Part shown: positions 49,601 to 62,100 of the stretch, piece by piece
How the letters are laid out: every line of letters starts with the position of its first letter
Numbering within the stretch: the first letter of the stretch is position 1
Origin: Apostichopus japonicus
Taxonomy: Eukaryota > Echinodermata > Holothuroidea > Aspidochirotida > Stichopodidae
Assembly (NCBI RefSeq): GCF_037975245.1
Contig: NC_092581.1
Coordinates: 4,316,001 to 4,380,000, forward strand
DNA length: 64,000 nucleotides
Reading direction: 5' to 3'
Notes under the pieces: generated by a model
What the model was told of the DNA's origin: nothing
The model's database searches: none
Seen by the model: only the letters and a program-made list of their open reading frames with translations
Made by a program: the position numbers and the translations under genes

Positions 49601-50525
49601 TCCGCTTTCGCATTTGGTGTAAACACAACCACCATTAACTCGTGTTTTGTATATGTTTGTTATTGTGATTGAAGTGGAAATTGCATGAAACAAGCGAACT
49701 ATGTTAAGTAAAAAAATATACAATTTAACAATACGAAGTAAGCATAAAATAAATATGAAAAAAGGAACCGAAAGTAAGTTAATGAAACCAAAAATATTTT
49801 GTGGTTCCTAAACCTAATGAATTTGTTTAATCTCGTTTTTGCTTTGTTTAATAGTCGGTGACGTATATTTCCTTATAGCTGCTATAACTGGCATATGACA
49901 ATCGAAATTCGAAATTGCAAGCTGAAAGCACTTACACGGCCTTTCATAGAAGAGATTCTTTTGTTGGATGACCGAAATGGCTCGTTGAACGCATTGTGTT
50001 TCACATTTGGTAAATCAACGAACCATATCGAAAATAGTTTTCAACCGAACTGTCGTACAAATTCTCTATTTAAAGTTAAGAGTAAGTTCATATTATGTTC
50101 ATACCGACAGTTACAGCATGCATGCGCTATATTTAACCCGTTCACACGTTGAGAGTTGTCAGAACCAAACCCGGAGAAAACACCTGTTGGTGTGTAGAAC
50201 AAACATTTCGAACTATAGCTGAAGTTTCATTTGGGTCATTTTCTTATGATTGGACGTCTTATGCTGGTGGGAAATTCGGACACTTCTCTGCAAGAACATT
50301 TTCGTGCCTTCTTTAGACGAAGCAGAAGCAGGGGCAAAAAGAGAGGTCAAAAAATGGTAAGTAGGCTTCCTCTTAGAAATAGGGGTGGGAAGGGGGGGTG
50401 GGTTGGGGGTGCTCATTTCTCCCAGGTTACGGTGAAGTTGGTAGACTAAATCTGTTGCTATACGGGTCAAGACTTATTATATTGCACATATTCAAAAATG
50501 ATATTTATGATATTAATATCATATA
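46696..50525. other. Intergenic with minor repeats
   Basis: AT run at about 47305-47326; G-rich tract 48061-48095; CCCCTCCCC/GGGGAGGGG inverted words near 48748-48770, similar to part of the element at 57370; two back-to-back perfect hairpins at 48984-49036. An open frame 50231-50357 ending at a good donor (aaatg|gtaagt) is listed as a finding. No gene supported. Confidence 0.55.
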
Positions 50526-50530
50526 TATGA

Positions 50531-50937
50531 GAGGGCGTTGTGGTCAAGTGGAATTAACAAGCGAGCCCACCTTTAAGGCAGTGGACTTGTGATCTAAGGA
50601 TTACAGGTTCGAGCCCTGGCCAGATCATTGCGTTGTGTCCTTGGGCAAGGCACTTTATCTCCATTGCCTCTCTTCACCCAGGTGTGTAAATGGGGACTTG
50701 CGAGGTGACTTGTATATATAGTTTCGTGCGCCGGTTTGTGGCTGCACCCTATGGGAAGTCCGCCGGGGGACACATGGATGTGGTGCACTGTGGTGCCGTA
50801 GGAGAGATTGTTTGAATTGTGCACACTTTGGTGTGTAGGTGTGACAAGTTACCAATGACCAGGCTTAAGTACAAGCGCAAGACTTTATTGTAAATTGCGC
50901 TATATAAGAACTGTTAATTATCAATTATTATTATATA
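50531..50937 (+). mobile_element. tRNA-derived SINE (family 2), copy 1
   Basis: Box A TGGTCAAGTGG (50541-50551), box B GGTTCGAGCCC (50606-50616), then a body with GTGTCCTTGGGCAAGG and CACTTTATCTCC. The 3' end GCGCTATATAAGAAC followed by ATT-rich tail is typical of SINEs that borrow the tail of CR1/L2-like LINEs (inference). A diverged second copy is at 59601. Confidence 0.85.
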
Positions 50938-52788
50938 AATATGATCATATTATAGTTTTAAAAAGGCTTTCTTGTTTAGATTTATAGTATATAGTATAAA
51001 AAAATATGGCATAGTATAAGGAAAATTGTTACTGTCAATAACCGACCGTGAAGTTAGTGGTTTTACTTCCTATAGTAACACCTGTAAGATAAAGCAGGCT
51101 ATAAGAACAAAACACTGTGCAAGATATTGTAGAGGATGGGGAACTTCCGCACTTAAGCATGAATCATAAAATTTGTAATTGAATGGTTCTCTCTTACACA
51201 TTTAGTGTCTTCACTTTACTATTCAGGTGTCCAGACACGTACATAGGGAGGGGCGGAAAGGTGGGGGGGTCGCACCATTGTTTGTCGATAGGTACCACGC
51301 ACGCGTGAAAATCATGATGCCAAAATTCTGGTGATGCCGCTGTGCAGAGGTTTAATGTGATGAGTGCTTTGTTTGTATGTGTGTGTGTCATAATTAACAA
51401 CAGCGTAAGCTACTCGCTCTTGAGATTTACCGGTACTTCATCAAATTTATATAACCATATAGGCTACCTTATCATAGGTCCAGGCCCACGTGACCCACTG
51501 TGACCCCGGTTCCGCGGCCGATGATGACGTAATCATGTTGGTTATTAGTTTGAATAAAAATTGTTATGCTATTAATGTCATGAATGAAAAACCACCTGGA
51601 ATCATTTTTTTCTTCTTTTTTTTCTTTGAAAGTAATTTCGAAATGGAAGATCTTGTCAAGAAAAAAAGAGAAGGAACGAAAAAAAAACAAACAAACGAAA
51701 CAACAAAAAACAACAAAACAATTCAAAACAAAACAAAACGTAATAGAAGGAACAAACACAGGAACTAAAACAGAAACTAAGAGGAGGGAAAAAAACAAAA
51801 CCTGTTTACAAATTAACAGAACTTCCCAAGTTTTGACATATTATGCTTTATATTCATGTCAGAGGTACACTGCACTCAGGCTTGTAAAGAAAAACAAAGA
51901 TTATAATTTAATGAACGATAGTTCAAACTTAAGTAAAAGCTTACAATATGTGGTGTTTTTTTTTAACACTGAAGTGTATATCTTCATGTATACAGACATA
52001 TACAGAATTACATTGTTTGTTAGTTTGTTTTCTTGCTTGTTTACTTTATTGCTTGTTTGTTTGTGTGACATACTCTCGTAGATAATGTATATCAAGCCTA
52101 ATAAAACAATGTCTATTACCTTTTAAAGAAACCATGATCAAATATTATAACTAAGGCCCATATTCCAATATAGTCTACCCTACTTTTTGTGTAGATCGAT
52201 AAAGAAATCGGAGAGGAATTGGTTTATAATTTTGTTGTTATAACATATAGCTGGACCCGGGGAGTTGCTATAAGGCTAGTATATACTACAAATTCACTAG
52301 CTGAGTTGAAATATTCTGATCTGTACTTTGCCTTTTCCTATTTCGGCGGGGGTTGGAAGGGAGGGATATGAGGACTTCACAAAGGAATTTAGTGAACAGT
52401 AAATGTATTGTTCTTATAATAACAGTTGCTGAATAGTGCTGGAAAAGCGGAACTTGATTAAGCCGTTTTCTTTTCAGGCAACTCAACAATCTATACTTGA
52501 AAGTCGATCACAGGATTGTATTTCAGGGTCATATTTCAATTTAGCGGCACTCTTCTTGACTACTTATGAAAGAGAATGGAATCAAGCAAGCATTGAACAA
52601 TGGGACAGTGCAGTAAGCGTATCAAAAACCAAAACAAAACGTCATTGTCTAAAAATAGAGCATTACGTCGGTATCAAAATAATTTATTTAAATAAAACTC
52701 GGCGGATACAGTAAGATCAAGGATCGAGACCACAGGCATGCACAGAGATTCGGGATTCAAAAGAAGAAATTAATTACTTACTGTCCAC
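50938..52788. other. Intergenic, A-rich segment
   Basis: A-rich, AAAAC-type sequence about 51650-51800 gives long Lys/Asn/Thr open frames without protein character. No gene supported. Confidence 0.55.

Positions 52789-52867
<79 letters not shown>
52789..52867. repeat. AT microsatellite
   Basis: An uninterrupted run of about 38 AT/TA dinucleotides. Confidence 0.97.
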
Positions 52868-52871
<4 letters not shown>

Positions 52872-54904
52872 CAACACTCTATGAGATGTTTTCCTCTGAA
52901 CCATGTTTTATTTCTGCAGGAACAGTATTTCACACTAACACTATCGTAGCCCATCGTCACTGTAAGATACAGCAGTAGAAAGTACCAGTAACAATTTCAC
53001 TTGAAGACAATTTTGTTTGAATTAATAAGTTAAGTGTAAGAGAACAGTGGCTTGGTTTTCCACTGCCCCCAAAATTAATCTGCTTTGTAAGTGACCAAAA
53101 TTACCGAATAACATAAATCGATACAATTTTGGCAAACCTCTTGATTCAGGAGCGTTGAAAACTCAATTAGTCGATTTTGTAATGAAGAGCTGTTTTATTG
53201 AAAAGAAGCTAGCAGCTCCTACGACAAGACCGAAATATGTATTTTCGTTTCTCTAGTAATTCTGTGAACCCTGTCGGTAACTGTACATTCAAATGTACAT
53301 TATATGCCAGGAGCGAACTTGGAGAAATGGGGGGGGGGGGGGTAGGTGTAGGGAAGATATTCCACTCTGCTTACCCTCCAAACGCTCCCCCTCCCCTTCA
53401 AACACTTTACACTATATAGTACTTCTAAACATACGATTAACTTCAATAGTATACACCGAATATGAAGGTGACAATACACAAATAGTCAATTATATATTGC
53501 ACAGTGGATATCAGTCTGATAGTATATCGGACAAATGGTGACACTTAAGTTTGATACCACCAAAGAAAAAAATGGTTAAAATCCATTGAAAAGTTTAACT
53601 TTGTACATACACAGACACAAAACATTACTGTTCACTATCGTGAAATTACATCTCACGCCATAGTACGATAATCGAGTCCGAATCTTATCATTAAAGGTGC
53701 ACCATAAAGCTTGGAATTTCTCCATCGAATCCAGCTCGGGGGAGAAGCATTACTCTCATCTTAACATTATTATCATGATAAAAAAGTTGACGATTATGTT
53801 AAAAGACTAAACAACATTTACAGCTCTGGTTATTTACGCTAAGTGCATTCACATAATCTTGTCATATTTTCTCTTTATTATTACCTTTTAAAACATAAAT
53901 TTATATTTCTTGAGCCTATAATTTACGCTCGGATGAGCAAATCACGTTAGGCCATTTTGAATATATTAAGATATTTTCCCATTACCTTTTCAGATCTTAA
54001 TTGTATAAAGTAAAGTATCATTTTTATTGTCAGACCGGAAACCTGGGATTAGTTAACTATAGTAGGCCTACACACGCAATCCAGTAAAGCTAGTCCATTT
54101 TCATTAACGAAACGGCTGTTGTACAAGACTATTCAACTTAATACGAGATGTTCTCTTTTGGAAAATAAAGTTACACCTCAACGAAGAAAAGAACGTTCTA
54201 AGGTTAACTTCACAATTTCCGTTGAAATGTTATGTCTTAATGCATGGGAGTTAAAACTGGACCCGTGCAGGTTCTTTTCTCGAAAAAGATTCGAAGAATA
54301 AAAATACAGAGAGAATGATGTTGGGTATGAGCGTTGCTTATGTAAAGCTGAAAGAAACCTTGGACAAAACAAAGGGTGAAAAATTGAAACAACATTGTGT
54401 AAATTTTGAAAAATTAACTTTTAGTAAACAGTGGCATGTCAGGTTTTTTGAAGTTTGCTTCGCATTTGGAGTTTTCATAAATCGCTATTTGAGGCGATGT
54501 CAACATGTGGAGGGCAAACAAGTGCCACGTCATAATTGTGTTACTGTTACATAAACATTATAGTTTAAAAAGGGTTGGACCGTCAAGGTTACTATCGTTT
54601 TAGACGTGTTATGTATGAGTGCACACTGTACAATACAGATAATTCAAAACTTAAACAATGCTTGTTTTTTCCAAAGGGGAATGGGAACCGAAGCAAATGA
54701 TTACACAAACAAATTCATTGATATATCTTGGTAGTTCATTGTTAACTTGTAAATAAAAGGTAAACATTGAATTATATAATTGTGTGCAAAATTTCCCCTT
54801 CTTAATACCGCAACCGCTATAAAGTAAGTTACCACTTATTTGCAAGTTTTTACACATGTGATTTGTAGTAATTAGTTGAACGATCCATTCAAGTGATTGG
54901 TCCT
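52868..54904. other. Intergenic, nothing recognised
   Basis: AT-rich with a G run near 53329-53343. Short open frames only. Confidence 0.55.
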
Positions 54905-55095
54905 GTTACGACATGGTAAAAGGGGAAGGGGAAGACAGGGTAATGGGAGGGGTACAGGGTTAAAGGGGGAACAAACAGGGTAAAGTGGGTTGGAAGCGAG
55001 GGTGGGAAGCAATCTCGGTTAAGGGGGGAGGGGGTGGGGTAGGGGTAGACAACAGGGTTAAAGGGGAAGCAGGCAGGGTAAAAGGGGGAACAAAC
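54905..55095 (+). repeat. Polypurine minisatellite
   Basis: Degenerate units of GGGTAAAGGGGGAACAAACA, about 20-35 bp each. The minus strand reads Pro/Phe/Tyr-rich open frames, an artefact. Confidence 0.8.
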
Positions 55096-56394
55096 CGCCA
55101 ACCATCAATATTGTCCTATACGTTATAGAGACTCTTGTGATGAACAACTTCCCGAAATAGCCGAGCTAATTTATTGAATTAAGAAGACATCGGGGGTGGG
55201 ATGAGGGTGCGGATGGGGTCGGGGGGGGGGGTTAATGACAAGAATCGCGACTTAATCAAGTAACACAGTAAGGTTATGACGATGTTACGTCAAAATGTGT
55301 TTCACGGGTTTCCCGTTGAATGGGAGTATAGACACTACACATGACCTTAGCCGAGAGGCCAAAGTAGGGCTACAGTACACAATTATCTAACCACCAGCAG
55401 TGCGTGCATACGGTACTCTATAGGTTACTAAGTTAGAATGCGAGGCACAAGTAATAAGTAGGCCTACGAGGTTGACAATAGGAGTTATTATTATTGACTG
55501 ACAATCCAAGTCAAAGAACCGTCGTATTAAATTGGGTAAACTCTGGATCCCTTCAACTGAAATACCTCTTGTATTGAGTACCGACCGTGCGTAAGGAGGG
55601 CTTCACTTTGCATTGAATACGTTCCACAACCAAAATGGTATCCATCAACGTTCTGTCTGTTTAGATGTCATGAATTCTCTCGGTTGCTGCTTTCTGAATC
55701 AAAACAAAAATACGGATGGAGGTAAGAATGGGTGTCGAGAGAGGGAGAGAGAGAGAGGTGGAGATGGGGGGTAGGTGAAAGGAGGGCGGGATATTTCAAT
55801 GCTGCATCCACTGTCGGTGTACTTGTATGTTGAACCTATAGTTTTATAGAACCTATACCAAAACCTATAGTTCAACGTTCTTGTTTTGTTACATAATTTC
55901 AGCGGTTGCTATCTGACCAAAAATACAGAGAGTAAAGAATCCAGGCCTGGATGCAGAGGTGGCGAAAGATATAGCTGGGCTGAAACATTATTCGAACGGG
56001 AAGTAGTTCGTGTGATATGAGGGGATAGGGGACACAAAATAACTTCAAAACCGACAAACAAACTTTAATTTTCTCTTTGTTGACTTTGTTGACTATAGGG
56101 TCTAGCAGCTTTGTTGTGACTGTCAAAGAACAGGAAAAACTTGGTTGTATAGGCCTAGGCTACTTCGAAGAAAGGTCTGTTAAGGTTTCCGGATTGTTAA
56201 ATGGAAAGGTTTCTATGCGGGAAAATACAATGACGTGAATGCTTTCCAGTGGCTTATGATTGTCAATTACGTAATGCGAGATAAAGTTATCTTGACGTCC
56301 TAATGCGAAGCTCTTCAACAACCGCTAGAGTCAGGGTAAACGTATGTCCCATTCTCCACAAGGTTGAACAGTAGCTGGGTTTCGTTTACCTATA
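55096..56394. other. Intergenic, nothing recognised
   Basis: Short G runs near 55216 and a GA-rich stretch near 55738-55790. No gene supported. Confidence 0.55.
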
Positions 56395-56800
56395 CATTTA
56401 TTTTATTTTCGGACTGAAAACGTGTATTTTATTTTCGGACTGAAAACGTGTCGGACTGAAAACTCGTTTTTTCGGACTTAAAACGTGTATTTTATTTGCG
56501 GACTGAAAACGTGTATTTTATTTTCGGACTGAAAACGTGTCGGACTGAAAACTCGTTTTTTCGGACTAAAAACGTGTATTTTATTTGCGGACTGAAAACG
56601 TGTATTTTATTTTCAGACTGAAAACGTGTCGGACTGAGAACTCGTTTTTTCGGACTAAAAACGTGTATTTTATTTTCGGACTGAAAACGTGTAATTTATT
56701 TTCGGACTGAAAACGTGTCGGACTGAAAACTCGTTTTTTCGCACTAAAAACGTGTATTTTATTTTCGGACTGAAAACGTGTCGGACTGACAACGTGTACC
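56395..56800 (+). repeat. CGGACTGAAAACGTG tandem repeat
   Basis: Two alternating short units, ATTTTATTTTCGGACTGAAAA(CGTG) and TCGGACTGAAAACTCG with a T run, make blocks of about 95-115 bp repeated four times. Very regular, so probably recent. Confidence 0.95.
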
Positions 56801-57282
56801 CAAATTTATACTTCAAGGGCCAATCCCAAACCTAACGTTTGTAAAATGTCGTGTCCTTGCAGCTCGTAAGATCAAAGTAAACTCGTCGGTAAAGGTCTAG
56901 TACCACCATTACTTGCTCCCATTGACTTACACATTGAACTCGTCACTTTTTCAAGGCCGCTATATAGAACATAGAATGCTTTCAACTGACATTATCCTAC
57001 CCCACTAAATGATACGGTACCGCAGTTGATGGATTGGGCTATCACAGCACATTCAACTTTTGCCACAGTGACCGTTTAGATTTTGAACAAGAAGAGCTCA
57101 AATTTGTATCATAGTGCTACCCATCCCATCTGTCAGCTGTTGCTGCGGAATCTTCTTGTTTCATCCAAGATTTTTCACCTTTAATCCTCTAGATTTTTAG
57201 ACCATCAGTAGTTTATTTCATCCTCTTCAACATCCAAACATCAAAAAGTATGGTTATGACTCAGAAAATGCTAAAAAAATAT

Positions 57283-57308
57283 CAATACAGTACTTTAGTA
57301 CTGTATTG
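57283..57308. repeat. 26-bp perfect palindrome
   Basis: CAATACAGTACT, TT centre, then the exact reverse complement AGTACTGTATTG. Function unknown. Confidence 0.9.
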
Positions 57309-57364
57309 TATTTAGTACAGGTCACTTTAGGGCTATATTTTCCGGCAACGGTTAACCGCTCACA

Positions 57365-57722
57365 AGGGCGTAGGAACCGGGGGGCTGGGGGGCGCCAGCC
57401 CCCCCCATTGAAAAATATGGAGGGGCGGAAGTATCATTCCGCCCCCCCCCCCCGATTCGCAAGTCAGAAAACCCCTTTTTCATTTCCAAATGAGAACAAA
57501 ATCACATTTGGAGCACCAAATTGCATCTAAGGCCAGGTGAAAATGCAAAATTATATACAAAATGGAGTGGGTGGGTTGAAGTGTGCTATATTGCACCAAA
57601 TTGCATCTGAGGCCACCTGGAAAAAATTCCAAAGGGGAGGGGGACACCCCCTCCCCTTAGACCCCTCCCCCAGGCCAGCCATCAGTCTTCAGCCCCCCCC
57701 CCCCACTCAAAAGTACCTTCCT
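57365..57722. mobile_element. GC-rich MITE-like element with GGCGTAGGAA ends
   Basis: Left end GGCGTAGGAACC and right end TTCCTACGCC are inverted repeats. The interior has C and G runs (57397-57407, 57440-57455) and GGGGAGGGGGACACCCC at about 57637. A fragment with the same GGGGAGGGGGACACCCC core is at about 48745-48800. Internal direct repeat: CACCAAATTGCATCT twice (57516 and 57595). Confidence 0.65.
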
Positions 57723-59600
57723 ACGCCACTGACCGCTCAGGTGGACGTGCAATACTCTAATTGTGGTATGATACCCAAAACGCCATAGACACATGATAAA
57801 CTACAACGGCAAATAAACCATGGCTATATAACAAATGTTTTCCATAGTAAACTTGAAATTGATAGTATTTCAGGTTGACCCAATGGTTTTCAAATACTCC
57901 ATTAAAATGTAGTTAACTTTAGCTTTCAAATGCACCGACGGATAGCATATACTAAGACATTCATAGAATTGTGAGTATTACCTGAAATCTGCATGCCAAT
58001 TTTCATTGTTGTTTCATTTTCATTGTTTATTTGCCTAATCCCTAGTCCCCCTCCCTACCAACCCTCCTCCCCCCCCCCCCCCCGCCCATCTCTCTGATGG
58101 TTGTCACTTCAGTAAGTTTATATAGTGTTAGCTCTCGTTATTGGATAAGCAAGTATATAATGGTCGGTGTGGTAGGCTTAGTATTTCAGCCGTTTGACTG
58201 ATACATATAGACGATTAAAATGATTATCCCACACGTGTGAGAGAAAAATCCATCCATCCTATATAGCCTACTGTTTTCTATTAGCTTTTAATCTGCAGAA
58301 GTAATGGATCGAACTGTCTGTACCTTGGAGACAAACGTTCGTTTACACAAGCCATAGAAACTGCCAGTAACTCCCAACATAAATTTACGCCTTCATGATA
58401 AAATTAAAAAAATTAAAACAAGAATCATGTCAAATGCGCCTGCCTGGATTGATCAGTTATGTATGGCAAAGCACAAAAGTCATTATAAACAGCTAAAATG
58501 TAACCAAACTGAAAAGTGAGGTCGTAAATAGTTTTTAACCTTTAAGTTGAAGTTTAATTTCATTTTTAAATTAATAACATTTGCATCAACAATCACGACC
58601 CCTTTATGCTATAGTCACGTTTTCGTAATGCATTGTTGGAAGTTTTGAAAGCTGCACCAATTTAATTTAATTTCAAATGGGGTTTGGTTTATTGTAACAT
58701 AGGTCTTACCGCAAAGTCTAGATGGATCAAATTTAAAAGAAGCTCGATCCATATACTATTTGAGTGGTTCAAAGTAACTGGGATCAAATCCTTATGATTA
58801 AGCTACACGGAACCGATCCTTAATGGATCAACTGTTATTTGGAAGAGTCATATTCATATAGTCACATGGATCAAGATCCTTTGATTAAATCAGGATGATA
58901 TATTGTTCTATAATTTATCACAGACTATCATTACATGGATCAAAGACGATATATGAAAGCAGAGCATATATTATTATCACAAGAGTGTAAATTTATGGTA
59001 AAAGAGGATCAAATAAAATAAGCTATCTCTAAACGGGATCAACCATACATTTCCCTCAAAAAAGTCGTACAGATAAACAACCTATACAGTGATAGAAGTG
59101 ATTTGAACGTTCTACGAAATATCAAAATGAAAAACAAACATATTAAAGTCATCTTTTTATGTTTCTTTTCTTAGGTGTGTATCACTCTAGCAATTAATTA
59201 CCTATCCATGTGTTTACAACTTTTGAAGGTACTAAAAGGCTTCCGTATATACTTCTTTTCAGTCAATTTAAGTATCACAGTGACAAATAATGCGTACACC
59301 TGAGTCAATATTTGCAAAGATAGATCCGCAATAATTCTTGCGTAAACTCATTCCGTTTATTAATTTTTGTGTGTGTGCGTGTGCAACGCGTTGGTTCACA
59401 CATACTTACAACACATGCATAGTTAACCGAAGATGTCGGGCAGGCAGAGATAAACCCTTTATGTGGACATAATATTCCGAATGCAAGTCCACATAAGTCC
59501 ATGCATTATATTGGTGTACATAGATTCAAGTAGTAAATGTCAGTAGTATATGCTCGGTACATCATGGATGGGGGGTGGGGGGTGAGGGGTTGGGGTGGGG
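57723..59600. other. Intergenic, nothing recognised
   Basis: C run at about 58068-58083. Around 58730-59050, GGATCAA words recur irregularly (about ten times), perhaps an eroded repeat. No gene supported. Confidence 0.55.
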
Positions 59601-59905
59601 GGGCATGGTGGTAAAATGACTAAGGCAATAATTTGACTTGCAATCTAGGGATTGTATGTTCGAGGCCTGCAGGCCAAATCGATATAGTGTCCCCGATGGC
59701 CTCTCTTCACCAAGGTATTTCAATGGGGACATGGTGATGTAAAATTGAAAATATAGTTGGTTGGCTCGGGTTTTGGCTGCACCTGACGGGAAGTCCCCCC
59801 CCCCCCCTGCAGAGAGACTCGTATATGTAGCGCACTGTAGTGCCACACTGTTCAGATTGAGTGCGTGGGGTGTTAGATGTTACCAATGAAGAGGGGTTAA
59901 CATTT
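59601..59905 (+). mobile_element. tRNA-derived SINE (family 2), diverged copy 2
   Basis: Shares with the copy at 50531: GCCTCTCTTCACC, AATGGGGAC, GGCTGCACC, GGGAAGTCC, GCGCACTGTRGTGCC-like and TTACCAATGA, in the same order. Box B reads TGTTCGAGGCC. Box A and the 3' tail have decayed. Confidence 0.8.
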
Positions 59906-60846
59906 GCAAAGTCGTGTGAAAGGCCTTGGCCTAGATAGAAGATTGTAAACTTTCAACAGTATTGGCGAGATGAGGAAGCGACAACAAAAAATCCTTGAAG
60001 CAGAACTTTGCTCCCAAGAGGAAAAGGGCTTAAATTGTAGTATATGTAAAAGGTGATTCACAAAATAAAATATTTGTAAGTATTAGTTTGTAAACTATAA
60101 CGCGTTTGTCTGGAGATATCTTGGACAAACGTTACAAAACGATCGTAAATGCCATACAACTTTATAAAAAGCCACAAATCTACATGACATTTTTGACCTC
60201 CCTTCCCACTCCTAATTGCCAGCAAATTATAAAACAATTATTGTGAACCCATTTCATTGTTTCTTAAATTAAGCTACTACAGATATCATACCGTAACCCG
60301 ATCCGCTGAATTTTAATACCGACCAGCCTGAGTTATTCGAGATTATAGTACCGATTAAAGAATAATTGATCTGCAAAACGTCTTGTCAACAGATGACATT
60401 AGAACTCTCCCACATCTATCTCGCCTTCCCTGCATCTCGTTATACAAATCAAAGTCAACATCTCTCCCCCCCCCCCCCTCAACTTGCAGCTTCAAAACAA
60501 GATAATTTACCCGTTAATATCATTTTACGAGGTATCAGCCCATACACAGAGCGCAGAGCGCAAGGCTTATATACGTCCTCGCACTGAAAGTAATATCAAA
60601 GTTCCGGCGGCTTTAGAAAGCTCATTTAAAATTGTTAACAGGTAAATCAGCAGACGATGAAAATGAGTTTTTGGAGTGACGAAAACGACAGGCTTTCTAC
60701 ATATTCTCGACGGACGATATATACGAAGAGAGGACACCGCGTGATTACATAGGCCACTCGTCCTGAAGCAAGTTGTAGGATAACGAGGCATCGAATAAGG
60801 TTTGCATGTAATATATAGTCGCTTATTAAACGATATTGGCTGGTAG
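59906..60846. other. Intergenic upstream of a putative promoter
   Basis: C run at about 60467-60478. No gene supported. Confidence 0.5.
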
Positions 60847-61014
60847 TATATAAATCACTCGAAGACTTCATATACAGTCACTTCTGTCGCATTTGACGCA
60901 AGCCATTGCTCAGTTTGAAGTTGTCCAGTTAGTTGCATTTATGTTTACCGCTGCGGATTATTCTGTTATCTTGTCTTCTCGTCGATCAACATAGACAGTT
61001 GTTTTTATATTCAG
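60847..61014 (+). promoter_or_regulatory. Candidate TATA promoter and first exon
   Basis: TATATAAA (60847-60854) is followed 33 bp from its first base by an initiator-like TCACTT (A of the initiator at 60880), then sequence ending in a strong donor cag|gtaagc at 61014/61015. The putative exon (about 60880-61014) holds only a 17-codon reading frame (ATG near 60941). A gene would have to continue to the right; no coding exon is recognised in the remaining 3 kb. Confidence 0.35.
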
Positions 61015-61297
61015 GTAAGCATGACTATCATATAGACTTATGCAGCTATTTCCATTCTCGATGAAAAAAAAAAACAGTTCATAAATGTATATAATAGGCT
61101 ATATCTAGTTCGTATGGAATATATAATAAGCTTATCCGTGATATAGATTTTTGATATGCCTTTATAGAATCATTTTAAGATTTGAATATTTGGCTGGACG
61201 GTTGCGTCCGCAAATCCTTATAGCCTTAGTCATAACCTTGAACCGTTTGTTGAAATACGCTGCTTTGCTTCAGATCATTTAAATTACAGGCCCAGAG

Positions 61298-61350
61298 TTG
61301 CGGTGGGTGGGTGGGTGGGTGGGTGGGTGGGTGGGGAGGGGGGGGGGTCT
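61298..61350 (+). repeat. GGGT tetranucleotide run and G run
   Basis: About eight GGGT units, then GGGGAGGGGGGGGG. Many G runs at short spacing make a G-quadruplex likely. Confidence 0.95.
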
Positions 61351-61549
61351 GTGGATCTATCACCACCCACTCACACCCACTCACTGTGTAACAATAAACA
61401 TTTTGTAGAAGAAACATTTACCATGCTGTTAATTCTCAGTGTGCGCATTATAATCAATGTGGCATTATTAACACTGCTGACATATCAATTTGAAACATTC
61501 CTGACTAAACACTCCTGTACATGTCTCATGAAACCAATCATGGCACTCT

Positions 61550-62095
61550 CTATACACTGCCACCTGTCCTCCTCATCATCATCACCATCCTCATGAAACC
61601 CCTCTCAGTGGCCACAATATAGTTCCACTGCATGTGGTCAAATTGTTTCTGGTTTGTTTTGGGGGAAAGCATTTTTACTCTTAGCATTTTCTTTATAGCA
61701 GAATTCGTTATTTTTCTTTTCTGTTCCTTTTCATTCTGCTTCAGGAACTTCTGAACTTGTTTTTGTCTTTGATGTTCCTCATCTCTTTCCTGCCCCTTCC
61801 GCTCTCTGTCTACTTTTCCCGCTTTTTTGGCGGCAGCTTCTTCGTACTTTTCTTTTGTTATACTTGCTCTGCTTCCGATGTTGAGCACTTCATCAGCAGT
61901 AAGACACCTAGCGTGAGTAACCTCGGCACTTTTCTTTACCAACTTTTACAACTTCTTCACTATGGGCATCTTCAATCAGGGAGTTCAATGCAGCGGAGAA
62001 CAAATTTCTGGAGGAATTCACAGTCAGTGGGGCTAACCCTTCAGTGCTGCAGCTTGGACAGGGGTCCATCATTCTGACCACTTGGATCGTCTGGT
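61550..62095 (-). pseudogene. Probable transposase C-terminal remnant
   Basis: Two overlapping minus-strand frames join through a frameshift near 61910-61940. The upstream one reads LFSAALNSLIEDAHSEE and VGKEKCRG; the downstream one reads ARCLTADEVLNIG, then a Lys/Glu/Arg/Gln-rich helix (KYEEAAAKKAGKVDRERKG and more). This pattern resembles the charged tail of pogo/Tigger-like DDE transposases, though I cannot confirm it. It ends within 10 bp of the MITE at 62101. Confidence 0.35.
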
Positions 62096-62100
62096 AATTG

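Noticed and set aside
51490-52081. Lys/Thr/Asn-rich frame of 165 codons.
   Set aside because: Produced by an A-rich simple-sequence stretch; no splice or domain support.
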